A DNA stretch of 64,000 nucleotides from RDXT01 sp033765305 (GTDB lineage: Bacteria; Bacteroidota; Bacteroidia; J057), in assembly GCA_033765305.1 (NCBI GenBank), contig JANRID010000065.1:62001-126000 (forward strand), given 5' to 3'. This document shows, piece after piece, positions 10,201 through 18,586 of this stretch (the first letter of the stretch is position 1; each line of letters begins with the position of its first letter). The position numbers and the translations under genes are program-made. Below the pieces are notes generated by a model. The model searched no databases and was not told where the DNA came from. It saw only the letters and a list, made by a program, of their open reading frames with translations.

Positions 10201-11206
10201 AGCCCCGACGATTGTCGATACCATGGACAACAACATCCCGATCTGGATCGCCGTCGATACCGCCGGGGTGATGTACACCATGGACATCGGCACCGATGCC
10301 CTGTATCTGGTGGACAAAGCCACTGCGGCTACCACCTTCATCGGTCCGATCGGATTCAACGCCAGCTTCGCACAGGATGCGGATTTCGATCCGGAGACCA
10401 ACAAGCTCTACATGGCAGCCTACAACACCTCGCTCACGCCCGCCCGTGCGGAGCTGCGCCTGGTGGATGTGAATACGGGCGCGTCCGTAGTCGTAGGTCC
10501 CTTCACCGGCCTGATCGAGGTGGATGCATTCGCCATCGCACCCAATGCCGCCGTGCCCTACACCTACAACTGGACCCCCGCCTTCGCGCTGGACAACCCC
10601 TTCGTCACCAATCCGACCACCTTCACCCCGGTCACCACGACCTATGTGATGAGCGTTCTCGATGCTTGCGGCACCGTGGCTACGGATACGGTGGTGGTTA
10701 CGGTGGGTACGCCCTTTGCCCTGGCTGGCTCTTCCACCCCGGATAACGGCACCAGCAACGGTACGGCTACGGTAGCAGTGACCGGCGGTACGCCGCCCTT
10801 CTCCTTCCTCTGGAGCAACGGCAGCACCAACGACACCATCACCGGCCTCGCCAATGGCGACTACATCGTCACGGTGACCGACGCTGCCGGCTGTACGGGC
10901 AAGGACACCGTGCTGGTCCGCTCCAACGTGGGCATCGAAGACCTCGCCGGGCTGGGCATCAGCAAGCTGCAGGTATTCCCCAACCCCACCACGGGTCTTG
11001 TCAATGTGCAGGTCAGCCTGCTGCGTGCCGAAGCGCTGGGTCTGAGCATCCATGACCTCCGCGGCCAGCAGGTGCTGAGCCGTCAGGGCCAGGCTTCGAT
11101 CAGCTTCGATGAAACGCTCGACCTGAGCCGTCTGGCCAAAGGGGTGTACATGCTCCGCGTGCAGACGTCGCAAGGCGTTGCGTATCAGCGGATCACGCTG
11201 CACTAA
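7226..11206 (+). CDS. Large multidomain secreted protein with T9SS type A sorting domain
   Basis: 1326 aa. After a signal peptide (MKQLIRYAGAWCAVLLMLGA...VYA) come five tandem modules of about 145 aa starting near residues 26, 170, 318, 461 and 606. Each opens with (A/S/V)ND-(A/T/I/D)-(L/V)-C-(N/D)A, has a central VWYSFVAPASG motif and ends in TYY(I/V)QVDGW...TFCI. They look like beta-sandwich adhesion modules. Next are a SprB-type repeat (about 778-832), a GxDQTFC Ig-like stretch, a propeller-like region with repeated LVAIDTATGALSVVG blades (about 885-1110), an Ig/PKD-like domain, a second SprB-type repeat (about 1165-1235) and the sorting domain starting at VFPNPTTGLVNVQ. The protein is probably exported through T9SS and anchored to the surface or released; a role in adhesion is inference. 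Confidence 0.88.
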   Translation: MKQLIRYAGAWCAVLLMLGATAVYAQPANDALCNAAPLTLGAACTTGDNTGATVQPSEPDPACFFGPVVNNTVWYSFVAPASGLVDVSTDFPGGSNDDTQIAIYSLSTACSDLTGLTLIACDDDAGTGFLSFIDNAPVTPGQTYYIQVDGWTNTVGTFCIQVLEAQPPVPPANDALCNATLLTLDADCSGVPNGTTVNGTAQANEPLPGCFSDAALTRSVWFKFVAPLSGQVSISTDYPIGTNNDTQVALYQLSGSCTTLSNLSLIACDDDGGAGFLSLIPSAPVTPGDTFYVQVDGWGTTTGTFCITVDSLPALPSASNDTLCNAVALTVGATCNGTPNGDNLNATFQIGEPSASCTQSNNSVWYSFVAPASGFVNITTNVNVSGTNSATDIVLYGLPGGNCATPADLFEIDCSNGASGFGSSLDTVSVTPGATYYVRVVGGTGGTFCIQVSEVTGVTAPANDILCNATPITVGADCTTPNGNNTNAGQQISEPLGSCFSGNNTIWYSFVAPASGFVNVTTDINVAGLTLDDTHIAVYSLAASCAGLDSLVELDCDDDGGTTVNFNSVISTLPVTPGQTYYVQVAGFANSEGAFCIEVEEAFLAVNDDVCDAIALPVDGTTGFYYNNGATVQPGEGAIAPPLGDGFGNQAWNEDNINNSVWFTFVAPASGAVDIDLCNGGGVTLFDTQFAVYAADTCTNFASFVLQGANDEAPGTCPIAGGSSQWASQATIYCLTPGETYYLLVDGFETGPNTAEEGTFGITLTAAPIPPLNAGVFAVEPECPGESSGFVAVSVTGGGGTYTYNWSNGATTPSIANVPAGTYTVTIQDQCDSTLTLSVQLKAPDALSANAGEDQTFCVGGTAVLGSSEPASGGLPFESNRAFGVDLGRDALYRMGVRTPEQSDSVTSYANTNLFGGDLAFGVLFALDNTANNQRLVAIDTATGALSVVGPCVAPTGHTWTGLAFDETTATLYASSSSGGVGLLYTVDISTGAPTIVDTMDNNIPIWIAVDTAGVMYTMDIGTDALYLVDKATAATTFIGPIGFNASFAQDADFDPETNKLYMAAYNTSLTPARAELRLVDVNTGASVVVGPFTGLIEVDAFAIAPNAAVPYTYNWTPAFALDNPFVTNPTTFTPVTTTYVMSVLDACGTVATDTVVVTVGTPFALAGSSTPDNGTSNGTATVAVTGGTPPFSFLWSNGSTNDTITGLANGDYIVTVTDAAGCTGKDTVLVRSNVGIEDLAGLGISKLQVFPNPTTGLVNVQVSLLRAEALGLSIHDLRGQQVLSRQGQASISFDETLDLSRLAKGVYMLRVQTSQGVAYQRITLH
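7303..9525 (+). repeat. Five tandem ~430-480 bp coding repeats
   Basis: In-frame repeat units within the large T9SS protein begin near 7303, 7734, 8175, 8605 and 9041. Units share the encoded ND..CNA, SFVAPASG and TPGxTYYVQV motifs. The fifth unit is the most diverged and longest, with NDDVCDAIAL at its start and an extra insertion. Confidence 0.8.
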
Positions 11207-11229
11207 GCCGCTGCTGCGAGACGATACGG

Positions 11230-11259
11230 AAACAGCCCCGCCATCCGGCGGGGCTGTTT
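11230..11259 (+). terminator. Terminator between convergent genes
   Basis: AAACAGCCCCGCC pairs perfectly with GGCGGGGCTGTTT (13 bp, loop ATCC), followed by GCTTTT. It lies 23 nt after the T9SS gene stop and can also act on the convergent cytochrome gene. Confidence 0.85.
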
Positions 11260-11288
11260 GCTTTTGGGAGGCAGGCAGTGGAGGCTGC

Positions 11289-13070
11289 CTAGCGGCGCGA
11301 GCGGATCAGGGCGAGGTTGTCCAATGCCTGGCGGTAATCGGGATCATAGCGGAGCGCCTCGACGAACAGACGCTCGGCCTCGTCCCATCGGCCCTGGTTG
11401 AGGGCCACAAATCCGAGGTTTTGGAGCACGCGGGGCTCGAAGGGCTTCATCTGGCGGAGGGTTTCGAGCAGGGCCCGGGCCTCATCGAGGGCGGCGCGGT
11501 CGCCGCTGCGGGCTTTCAGCAGGGTGACGGCCTGCTTGAGGCCCGCCTCCCAGGCTTCGGGATGGGCCTGAAAAATCGCAGCGTAGCAGTCATGGGCTTC
11601 CTGAAACTGGCGCAGATCCTCCAGCAGCTCGCCGGTGAGGAACAGCAGATCGGGGTCGGCCGGATTGGCAGCCAGGGCCTGGCGTGCCAGGCGCAGGGCG
11701 TCCTGGGGACGGCCCTGGTAGCGGGCGACGCGCGCCAGCGCGTCCGCGCTGGCCGGCGACAGCAGCCCGGCGGCGCGGTCCAGCCAGGCAGGATCGGGCT
11801 CCTGCTGCTCGAACCAGGCAAGCCAGGCGCGCCCCTGTGCATCGGCGCTGGCGCCGGCGCTCGCATACAGGCTGAATCCTGCGGCCTGCCCGGGATTCCG
11901 GCTGCGCAGCACCCGGATCCGGTGGTCGTGAAAGCGCACGTGCGGAATGTCGCGCGTGCCGCCTGCCGGCATGTGGCAGCTGACGCAGTCGCCGCGCTGC
12001 GCCTGCAGCAGCTCCGGCGCTGCGGAGCAAAGCGGTTCGTGCCCCGTCCGGTGGCAGCTCTGGCAGCGCCGCACATAGTAGGCGGTATCGCTCCGGGACA
12101 GCTGCTTGTGCGGGTTGTGGCAGGTGGTGCAGGTCAGGCGGCCCTCCGACTCCAGAAAGCAGCGCGACTGCTGCAGCCGCTCGGCATGCGAGGCGATGCC
12201 GAAGGCATCCGGATCGGCGTGCTGCTCCAGAAATACATCATACACCTCCTGCAGCCGCATCGCAGGCCGGTATTCTTCCACCTGCCGGCCCGGACGCGGA
12301 ATGTTGATCCCCTGGAGGTGGCACTGCTGGCAAACGTCGAACTGCAGCGAAGCCGGGAGCTTGCCGGGGTTGACGATTGAATAGTCGATGTGTTCCCCTA
12401 CGTCCACCAGATGCCCGGCCTGCATCAGCTCGATATGCCGCTGGCCGGGACCGTGGCACTTTTCGCAGTCGATCCCCAGCGAAATTTCCCGGTAGCGGTG
12501 CTTGCTGCCGGGCACGAATTCCGTTTTGCCGGTGTGGCAGCCCATGCATTCCTGGCCGATTTCCCGCGAAAACCGGCTGTTTTGCACCTCATATCCCGGA
12601 CTGAGGTCCCACACCCCGGCTTCCACGTACCAGGTAAGGGGCATCTCGTAGAGGTATCCGTTCCGCTCCATCAGATAAGACCGGGTCTGATGTCCGGAGC
12701 CGACCACGTAATCGACCTGTTCCGTGCGCTGATATACGGTATCGGCGCCATCGAGTCTGAATTCGCGGATGAACATGCGGCCGTCCTCCCAGAAGGGATG
12801 ATACGCCAGGCGGAGCTTGGGGTCGACCACCGATTCCGCATCGAAGCGCTCGATGCGGCGCGCAGGATCGGGCCGGTGCATCGAGCGGCCCATGCCGGTC
12901 TCCAGATACTCGCGGTAGATCCGCTGGTGGCAGGGCTGGCAGGATGCCATGCCGGCATACGCCGCCTGCGGGTCCAGCGAGACGTACTGTTCGGGCATCG
13001 TGGCACAGCGGAAGAGCAGCACCCCCGCCACCGCCGCCCAACCCGTCAGCCAGCGCATCATTCGCTTCAT
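11289..13070 (-). CDS. Heptaheme c-type cytochrome with C-terminal TPR repeats
   Basis: 593 aa. An N-terminal membrane/signal segment (MKRMMRWLTGWAAVAGVLLF) is followed by seven CxxCH heme sites at residues 44-48, 175-179, 202-206, 247-251, 314-318, 336-340 and 362-366, and then by TPR-like helices from about 400 to the end. The order and the HPFWEDGRMFIREF / GSGHQTRSYL segments resemble multiheme cytochrome c554-like TPR proteins (family knowledge). It probably acts in the periplasm as an electron carrier or in redox enzyme assembly. The reading frame stays open upstream to 14426, but that part is antisense-frame shadow of the next gene. An alternative ATG at 13121 overlaps the upstream stop as ATGA and would add 17 polar residues (MKRDSIDGDD). 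Confidence 0.87.
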   Translation of the reverse strand: MKRMMRWLTGWAAVAGVLLFRCATMPEQYVSLDPQAAYAGMASCQPCHQRIYREYLETGMGRSMHRPDPARRIERFDAESVVDPKLRLAYHPFWEDGRMFIREFRLDGADTVYQRTEQVDYVVGSGHQTRSYLMERNGYLYEMPLTWYVEAGVWDLSPGYEVQNSRFSREIGQECMGCHTGKTEFVPGSKHRYREISLGIDCEKCHGPGQRHIELMQAGHLVDVGEHIDYSIVNPGKLPASLQFDVCQQCHLQGINIPRPGRQVEEYRPAMRLQEVYDVFLEQHADPDAFGIASHAERLQQSRCFLESEGRLTCTTCHNPHKQLSRSDTAYYVRRCQSCHRTGHEPLCSAAPELLQAQRGDCVSCHMPAGGTRDIPHVRFHDHRIRVLRSRNPGQAAGFSLYASAGASADAQGRAWLAWFEQQEPDPAWLDRAAGLLSPASADALARVARYQGRPQDALRLARQALAANPADPDLLFLTGELLEDLRQFQEAHDCYAAIFQAHPEAWEAGLKQAVTLLKARSGDRAALDEARALLETLRQMKPFEPRVLQNLGFVALNQGRWDEAERLFVEALRYDPDYRQALDNLALIRSRR

Positions 13071-13117
13071 GGGCTGATATTGCGAAAAAAAATCATCCCC
13101 GTCAATGGAATCCCGCT

Positions 13118-14854
13118 TCATCCCCATGCCGTGCTGGCCTTCAGCCGTTCGATGAGCCGGTCGGTGAGCTGCTGCAGGCCAGAGGTCGAGTATTCGTAGA
13201 GAATATGGGGAAAAGGCTTGAAGGCATCTGGGATGTCCCGCTGGTTCTGGCTCAGCAGCAGCACGGGCTTGCCGAGGACATGGGCAATACCGACGAGGTA
13301 AAACAGTTCGGCCCGTTTGTAGGTGAGGTCTGCGATGACGAGGGCATGCTCGTTGAGCTGCGCCCAGGCGCTGCGCAGCGACGGCGCCTGATCGAGGATA
13401 GCGCCTTCGGACAGCTCCCATCCGAGGGTTCCGAGCACTTCGGCCATCCGGGCACGGCAGGGTTCGTACCAGTAGGTGTCCCGGGGGGCAAACAGCAGCG
13501 CGTGGCGGGCTTTGACCGGAAATTCCCGCTCCGGAAACACAGGCCTTACCTCCATCGGGCGGGGCTGGTGGGCCCCGCCTGATTCCGTTCCGGTGAAGGT
13601 GTAGGGCTCCAGGCCCAGCATGGCCCAGACGTATTCCCGCGCTTCCTGATAGGGTCCGTCTTCGAGCCAGCGCAGGCTGAGGCTGCCGAAGGGGATGCCG
13701 GAATCGGGGCGGAAATGAAATGCAAGGCCGATCTGCTGTCCCAGCAGGCTGCTGGAGGCCCCGATGAGCAGGAAGGCAGGCTGCCCGCCCAGCTCCCGGA
13801 AGCGCTGATCCAGCTGCCGGACAGACAAGCCCGTCCAGCTCTCGCCTGCGGCGCTTCGGATCTCCGCTGACAGCGGTGCCCCCTGGAGGTACTGGGCCGA
13901 GAGGTCGGCAGCCACCTGCACAGTTTCGCTCAGCACAAAGCGCGCAGGATGGAAGCTGAACATCTCGTGCATCATCGGCTCGGCATTGGGCAGCCGCTCC
14001 ACCGTGTTGAGGAGCGTGTCCCGGATGAGGGCCTTGATGTCTTTGCTGCGGAAGGCGGTGATGTCGATTTCCGCATTGAGCCACCGGGCCATCGGGCCAA
14101 AGGAGAGCTTGAGCTCCACCAGTTCGCCGCGCGCGGTGGCTGCGTCCATCTGGACCCGGAAAATCTGCCCCCGGCGGTGTTCGAAATAAGCTTGCACCCC
14201 CCGGAGATCCATATCGGCGTGGGTGTCGCCTGTGGAGGTGATGAGGCGGAAATTGAAGGGCGCGCCGCCGAGGTACTGCTGCGAAAGGGTCTCGGCCAGG
14301 TATGCCAGACGGCTGAAGGGAAGCTGATCGTCGAAGCGGAACGTATCGCGCTCGGTGGCCGGCTGCGCGTAGGCAGCGGGCGGCGGCGGCACAAAGCGCA
14401 TGGCGGCAGGCCGGACTGTGCGCCATGCGGCGACAGCTCCGATCAGGGCGGCCAGCAGCTGGGTGCGGGCCTGCTCTTCTTCGGCGGGGGCCTGCCAGAC
14501 GCCTTGCAGTATGCTCAGCACCGTGCGGTTTTCGTAAGGCGAGCGCATCGCCACAATACAGGTAGCTTCAGCTGCTCCTGGCCCGCTGAAGCGGACGGTG
14601 ACCGTCACCGATCTGCCGGAGGGTCCCGATACCGAGCTGGTCATCGACCGGGCTTCGTCCCCGTACACGGCAAACCATTCGAACAGCTCCAGGGTGTCGA
14701 GACCGTAGTAGGTCTGCTGGCTGCGCGTGCTGGCATAGGTAGCAAATCCGGCAGCGCCGGGCACAAAGGTTTCAGCCTGCCAGAGCCGGCTGATATAGGC
14801 TTCGATGCCGGGAAATTCAAATCGCCCGTATACGGGCAGTACAGGGGTGCTCAT
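13118..14854 (-). CDS. Uncharacterised protein: three ~130-aa repeats plus a nucleoside 2-deoxyribosyltransferase-like C-domain
   Basis: 578 aa, not recognised as a named family. Three diverged segments (about 1-150, 150-300, 300-430) share a pattern of YLGGAPFNFRL, then xSTGDT...LD, then a helix with F, then LxFxP: compare AETLSQQYLGGAPF with AADLSAQYLQGAPL. Residues 449-578 resemble the NDT/TIR-like nucleotide-binding fold: ARHALLFAPRD strand, SLRSAWAQLNEHALVIADLT, then ELFYLVGIAHVLGKPVLLLS. In that family the last motif normally reads NPNVFYELGLAHALGKP; here the catalytic-position Glu is Leu520 and the NPN is absent. There is no signal peptide, so it is likely cytoplasmic. It sits 27 nt after the DUF1415 gene and 47 nt before (or in ATGA overlap with) the cytochrome gene. 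Confidence 0.7.
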   Translation of the reverse strand: MSTPVLPVYGRFEFPGIEAYISRLWQAETFVPGAAGFATYASTRSQQTYYGLDTLELFEWFAVYGDEARSMTSSVSGPSGRSVTVTVRFSGPGAAEATCIVAMRSPYENRTVLSILQGVWQAPAEEEQARTQLLAALIGAVAAWRTVRPAAMRFVPPPPAAYAQPATERDTFRFDDQLPFSRLAYLAETLSQQYLGGAPFNFRLITSTGDTHADMDLRGVQAYFEHRRGQIFRVQMDAATARGELVELKLSFGPMARWLNAEIDITAFRSKDIKALIRDTLLNTVERLPNAEPMMHEMFSFHPARFVLSETVQVAADLSAQYLQGAPLSAEIRSAAGESWTGLSVRQLDQRFRELGGQPAFLLIGASSSLLGQQIGLAFHFRPDSGIPFGSLSLRWLEDGPYQEAREYVWAMLGLEPYTFTGTESGGAHQPRPMEVRPVFPEREFPVKARHALLFAPRDTYWYEPCRARMAEVLGTLGWELSEGAILDQAPSLRSAWAQLNEHALVIADLTYKRAELFYLVGIAHVLGKPVLLLSQNQRDIPDAFKPFPHILYEYSTSGLQQLTDRLIERLKASTAWG

Positions 14855-14881
14855 ATCCGCTTCTGCCGTTCACTCGCCGAT

Positions 14882-15454
14882 TCAGCCCTTATCCGGATGC
14901 TGGCCCGTTTCGAAGGCCTTTTCCCGCAGCGCCCGCACCGCATCCAGCCCCAGGGCTTCCATTTTGCGGACATTTTCCTCCGGCACCGACTCGATATCCG
15001 GATGCAGATCGACCGCCTCCGACACGCTGGCTTCGCGCAGCAGGTGCAGCATGGGCCAGGGCGAGCGGTTGGTGTAGTTTTCCGCAGACTCGGGCTCCGT
15101 TCCTTCGAACTGGTATGCCGGATGGAAACTGGCGATCTGAAATTCGCCTTCCAGCCCGAGATCCTCGAGAATGGTATCCGCCACTTCGAGGAAGTCGTTG
15201 TATTCGAGGAAGTTCTGCAAGGTGTTGGGGTGAATCAGGAGCGCTGTTTCAATCTCGTCGGGCGAGGAGGACTCGAGCAGCTCCAGCTCGCGGATCAGGT
15301 CTTCGGCCAGCTCGGCCGGGGTGCCTGCCTCGCTGACGGCGTACCGGATCCGGTTGGCCCGTGCGGGCCGGGCAGCAAAGGGGCACAGATTGAGCCCGAT
15401 GATGACAGTCTCGACCCAGGCGCGGGTTTGTGCGATGAGCGTTTCATGATCCAT
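14882..15454 (-). CDS. DUF1415 family protein
   Basis: 190 aa starting MDHETLIAQTRAWVETVIIG. The segment VIIGLNLCPFAARP, then the acidic central region and the LHLLREASV helix, match the DUF1415 layout; the biochemical function of that family is unknown. A frame extension to 15502 (MRRPFVFTGGKCVC) is unlikely: a TATGTTTC -7-like sequence (15458-15465) lies inside it, so close to the ATG that the mRNA could be nearly leaderless. The next gene on the strand starts 27 nt after this stop, suggesting co-transcription. Confidence 0.8.
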   Translation of the reverse strand: MDHETLIAQTRAWVETVIIGLNLCPFAARPARANRIRYAVSEAGTPAELAEDLIRELELLESSSPDEIETALLIHPNTLQNFLEYNDFLEVADTILEDLGLEGEFQIASFHPAYQFEGTEPESAENYTNRSPWPMLHLLREASVSEAVDLHPDIESVPEENVRKMEALGLDAVRALREKAFETGQHPDKG

Positions 15455-15544
15455 GCCGAAACATACGCATTTCCCGCCGGTAAAGACGAAGGGCCGGCGC
15501 AATTTTCGCTGCGCCGGCCGCCTGAATGCTGTCTGCGGGTGAGC

Positions 15545-18235
15545 TTATTCGATCTGGAGGCGCTGTGCGCGGACCGCTCCGGCGCCGCTGAAGCGCAGCA
15601 CATACAGCCCGGCAGGCAGGGGGGGCAGCTGCCATTCGGTCCGGCCTGCATCGGCGGCCTGTACGGCCAGGGCCTGGCCCCGGAGGTCGCAAAGGACGAG
15701 CATGCCGCGCTCAGGCGCCTGTACGGTGATCCGTCCCTTCGCGGGGTTGGGCCAGGCCAGCGGTGCCTGACTGGCTGCGGGTATCCGTACTTCCTGCACG
15801 GTGCTGTACGTCAGGGCCCCGTCGGCCTGATGCATGCCGAGGCGGTAGCGGAGCATCTGCCCTGGGTAGGCGGCTGCACCTGCATCGAGCCAGGTTTCCC
15901 CGATGCCTGCACCAGTACGCAGGACTTCCCAGCCCTCGCCGGGCAGGCTGCGCTCTACGGATACCGTCAGGTCCGGGGCGGGCCCCTGCAGCTGCCAGTT
16001 CAGTTCCGCTGCCGCATGTGCGGCCTGCCATGCTGCCTCCCAGTGCGCCAGGCTGGCTGGCAGCACGAGATCGAGCTGCGTGCTCAGGAGCCAGGGCGCA
16101 TCGGCCAGGCCGTTGGTCTTGACCGTCTGGTAGGCGCCGGCGGTGACCGGCGCATCGGGGCTGTGCGTGGTCACCGCCAGCGATGCCACATGCCCGGACA
16201 GGTACAGGCCTCCGGCCGCCTTGGGATAATCATTGTACGCGCCTCCGTAGAGGCTGGAGCCTTTAAGCTGGCTGCCTTCCGCTGTCAGCACAGTCAGAAA
16301 TACATCGTACTGCGCTGCGTAGGGGCGCGAGTTGAGCGATACGGGAAAGTTGGCCGAACGGGTCGCGCCGAGGATGAAGGCCTCGTGGTCATCGTTGACG
16401 CGGATGGCCTTGGTAAATTCCGCATCCGATCCGCCCAGGCAGGTGGCGTAGATGAGTACAGGGGGCGAAAGGCTCATGCGCGCCGCAAAGGCGTCGCCGG
16501 CGCCGAGGCCCGGCGATCCCGACGCCTGCCAGGCGCCCGTGCTGGTCGGGAAATCATGGGAATAGGTCGTGCCCGCCACAAACAGCTCGCCATCCGCGCT
16601 GAGGTCGATGCCGTTGATCCCGTCGCTGTCCGATCCGCCCAGGTAAGAGGCGTAGCGGACCTGGCCCGGTGCCAGCACCGCCACAAATCCATCCTCCGCT
16701 GCCAGGAGCGGGTCGGTCATCATGCTGCCCTGCAGCGCATCCGGCGTAACCGGCAGGTTGGGCGACCCGGTCGTGCCGCCGATATAGAAGACCCCTGCCG
16801 TATCCAGATCGACCGACTGGGCAATGTCATACATATATCCGCCGAAATAGCTGCTGTACAGCAGACTGCCGCCATCGGGGCTGAACTGAGCCACGCAGGC
16901 GTCGCCGCCGCCGCCATAGGTGCCCTGGGCTGCATCCGAGGTGAGCGGAAGGTTGGCGGAGAACGTATAGCCGCATACCGTGGCGGTGCCGTCGGGCTGC
17001 ACATGCAGATCGTAGAGGTAGTCCCGTCCGCTGCCGCCAAACAGGGTGGAAAACAGCAGGGAATCCCCGTCCGCGCTGAGTTTGCTCAGAAATCCTTCGA
17101 CCCCGCCGCCGGCAGGTATGGTGCAGAAGGCACCTGCCGTCACGGGATAATCCAGCGAGCGGCAATAGCCCGTCACATAGATCTGATCCGCAGCATCCAG
17201 CCCGATGCCGTACGCCAGCTCCCAGTCGTTGCCGCCGAGGAAGGTGGCAAATTCGAGCATCCCGCCGCCTGGCGACAGCTTGGCGATGAAGTTGTCGATG
17301 CCGCCGTGGTACAGATTCTGGAAGACGCCCGGTGTCACCGGAAAATCGACCGCCTTGGTGTAGCCAGCCATATAAACCCGGTCCTGCGCATCGCGCACGA
17401 CCGCATGCGCATAGTCGTCCGACAGGCTGCTGTGCAGAAAGGTCCCCCAGCTGAGGGTCAGCGGATCGATGACCAGGGGCAGATCCCGGCGGTAGCCGGC
17501 GGGCAGCTCGAAGCCGAAGCTCAGTTCGTCGATCTGCCGGTAGCGGCAGGGAACGATTTGCCGTACACCGCCGATCTCCTGGTACGCCACCGGCGCCTCC
17601 TCCTGTACGCTGCCCCAGGAGGTATAAATCGTCAGCCGGCCGCTGGCCGGATCTGCCGAGAGCCCCAGCACGCCATCGAGCACCATGCGGACCGCTCCGG
17701 GATCGGAGCCAGGCTGCACGATGAAGTCGTACTTCAGCGCCTGGTCCTCCGTGCCGTAGTACACCAGGTCGATGCCGGCGTACAAACCGGCGTAGCGGAT
17801 CTGGTTGAACCGCTGCACATGCGTGGCCCAGCCGGCAGGGTCGGCACCGATCAGGTAGTTGTAATAGCCGGGAGACAGGTATTCCCCGGCAGGAGCAGCA
17901 TCGGGGGCCGCACCGTCAAACCGGATCTGCCACACCAGCGCTTCATAGTCGGGATCCCGCTCGTCCATCCACACATACGGACGGTCTTTGGGCGAAGATC
18001 CCGCCGGATGCGGAATTTCCCGCACCATTGCTACGCTGATCCCATCCTGCAGGAAGCGGATCTGCTCGTTGGCGGTATGGGTCCGGAAGCGGACAGAAGG
18101 GTCGAACTGGCCCCGGTTTTCCTCAAAAATCAGGCTCCGGTCCAGCAGGGGGCCGGATACGGGCGGCACCGCATACGCGGTCATGGAACAGCACAGGAAC
18201 AGCAAGAGCAGGCGGTTGCGAAAGACTGGAAGCAT
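15545..18235 (-). CDS. SBBP-repeat beta-propeller protein with T9SS sorting domain
   Basis: 896 aa. It has a signal peptide (MLPVFRNRLLLLFLCCSMTAYA), then a conserved N-domain with FEENRGQFDPSVRF and YYGTEDQALKYDFIVQPG, then about eight propeller blades with the SBBP pattern, for example VYMAGYTKAVDFPVTPGVFQ, IYVTGYCRSLDYPVTAGAF and FYIGGTTGSPNLPVTPDALQ. A fibronectin-like linker follows, and the end is AWPNPAKGRITVQ...LPPLPAGLYVLRFSG, a type A T9SS sorting domain. The protein is presumably secreted through T9SS and surface-attached; its ligand is unknown. Confidence 0.9.
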   Translation of the reverse strand: MLPVFRNRLLLLFLCCSMTAYAVPPVSGPLLDRSLIFEENRGQFDPSVRFRTHTANEQIRFLQDGISVAMVREIPHPAGSSPKDRPYVWMDERDPDYEALVWQIRFDGAAPDAAPAGEYLSPGYYNYLIGADPAGWATHVQRFNQIRYAGLYAGIDLVYYGTEDQALKYDFIVQPGSDPGAVRMVLDGVLGLSADPASGRLTIYTSWGSVQEEAPVAYQEIGGVRQIVPCRYRQIDELSFGFELPAGYRRDLPLVIDPLTLSWGTFLHSSLSDDYAHAVVRDAQDRVYMAGYTKAVDFPVTPGVFQNLYHGGIDNFIAKLSPGGGMLEFATFLGGNDWELAYGIGLDAADQIYVTGYCRSLDYPVTAGAFCTIPAGGGVEGFLSKLSADGDSLLFSTLFGGSGRDYLYDLHVQPDGTATVCGYTFSANLPLTSDAAQGTYGGGGDACVAQFSPDGGSLLYSSYFGGYMYDIAQSVDLDTAGVFYIGGTTGSPNLPVTPDALQGSMMTDPLLAAEDGFVAVLAPGQVRYASYLGGSDSDGINGIDLSADGELFVAGTTYSHDFPTSTGAWQASGSPGLGAGDAFAARMSLSPPVLIYATCLGGSDAEFTKAIRVNDDHEAFILGATRSANFPVSLNSRPYAAQYDVFLTVLTAEGSQLKGSSLYGGAYNDYPKAAGGLYLSGHVASLAVTTHSPDAPVTAGAYQTVKTNGLADAPWLLSTQLDLVLPASLAHWEAAWQAAHAAAELNWQLQGPAPDLTVSVERSLPGEGWEVLRTGAGIGETWLDAGAAAYPGQMLRYRLGMHQADGALTYSTVQEVRIPAASQAPLAWPNPAKGRITVQAPERGMLVLCDLRGQALAVQAADAGRTEWQLPPLPAGLYVLRFSGAGAVRAQRLQIE

Positions 18236-18586
18236 CCGGGAAATGGCAGCCCGTTCTGTCCAGGCTGCGGATACAAAGTACCCCCGCCGGGTGCAGAAGT
18301 CCAGCGCAGCTTGCAGCCCGCTGTTACAGGGTTCCGGAAAGTATCTCCGTCAGATTATCCTGTGTTTCTTTCATCGCCGCTGGCCCGGCGTCAGGCTGCT
18401 GCACAGGCTGACAGGCTGCATACAGGCTGAATACATGAATTGATAATGAAGTTTTGGGCCAAACCCGATCCCCCTGTTGTCCGCACCGCCGCCTGGCATG
18501 ACGCATAAGCAGACCCGGATATCACATGCGGTGCCCCGGCATATGTTTCCGCATTTCATGTATAATCCACGTGCTGCAACATCTGC
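18236..18586. other. 351-nt intergenic region, no gene
   Basis: It separates two T9SS genes on the minus strand. The only structure seen is a short cluster of four CAGGCTG words (18391-18430) and a TACTTTG near 18274-18280 on the minus strand that could be part of the promoter of the SBBP gene. No RNA gene or coding frame is credible. Confidence 0.6.
18391..18430 (+). repeat. Four short CAGGCTG repeats
   Basis: CAGGCTG occurs four times in 40 nt, with irregular spacing (12, 8 and 12 nt). It is a simple local repeat with no known role. Confidence 0.6.

Noticed and set aside
7151..11203. Two minus-strand open frames of 731 and 439 codons opposite the large T9SS protein
   Set aside because: Repetitive translation mirrors the five-module repeat on the plus strand and carries no independent motif.
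13071..14426. Upstream extension of the cytochrome reading frame
   Set aside because: The extended part lies in another frame of the NDT-like gene and gives a Pro/Arg/Ala-rich sequence without similarity to any known protein.
13949..18430. Plus-strand open frame of 1493 codons opposite the SBBP, DUF1415 and NDT-like genes
   Set aside because: No family motif, repetitive Arg/Gly/Ala composition, and three minus-strand genes account for the region.
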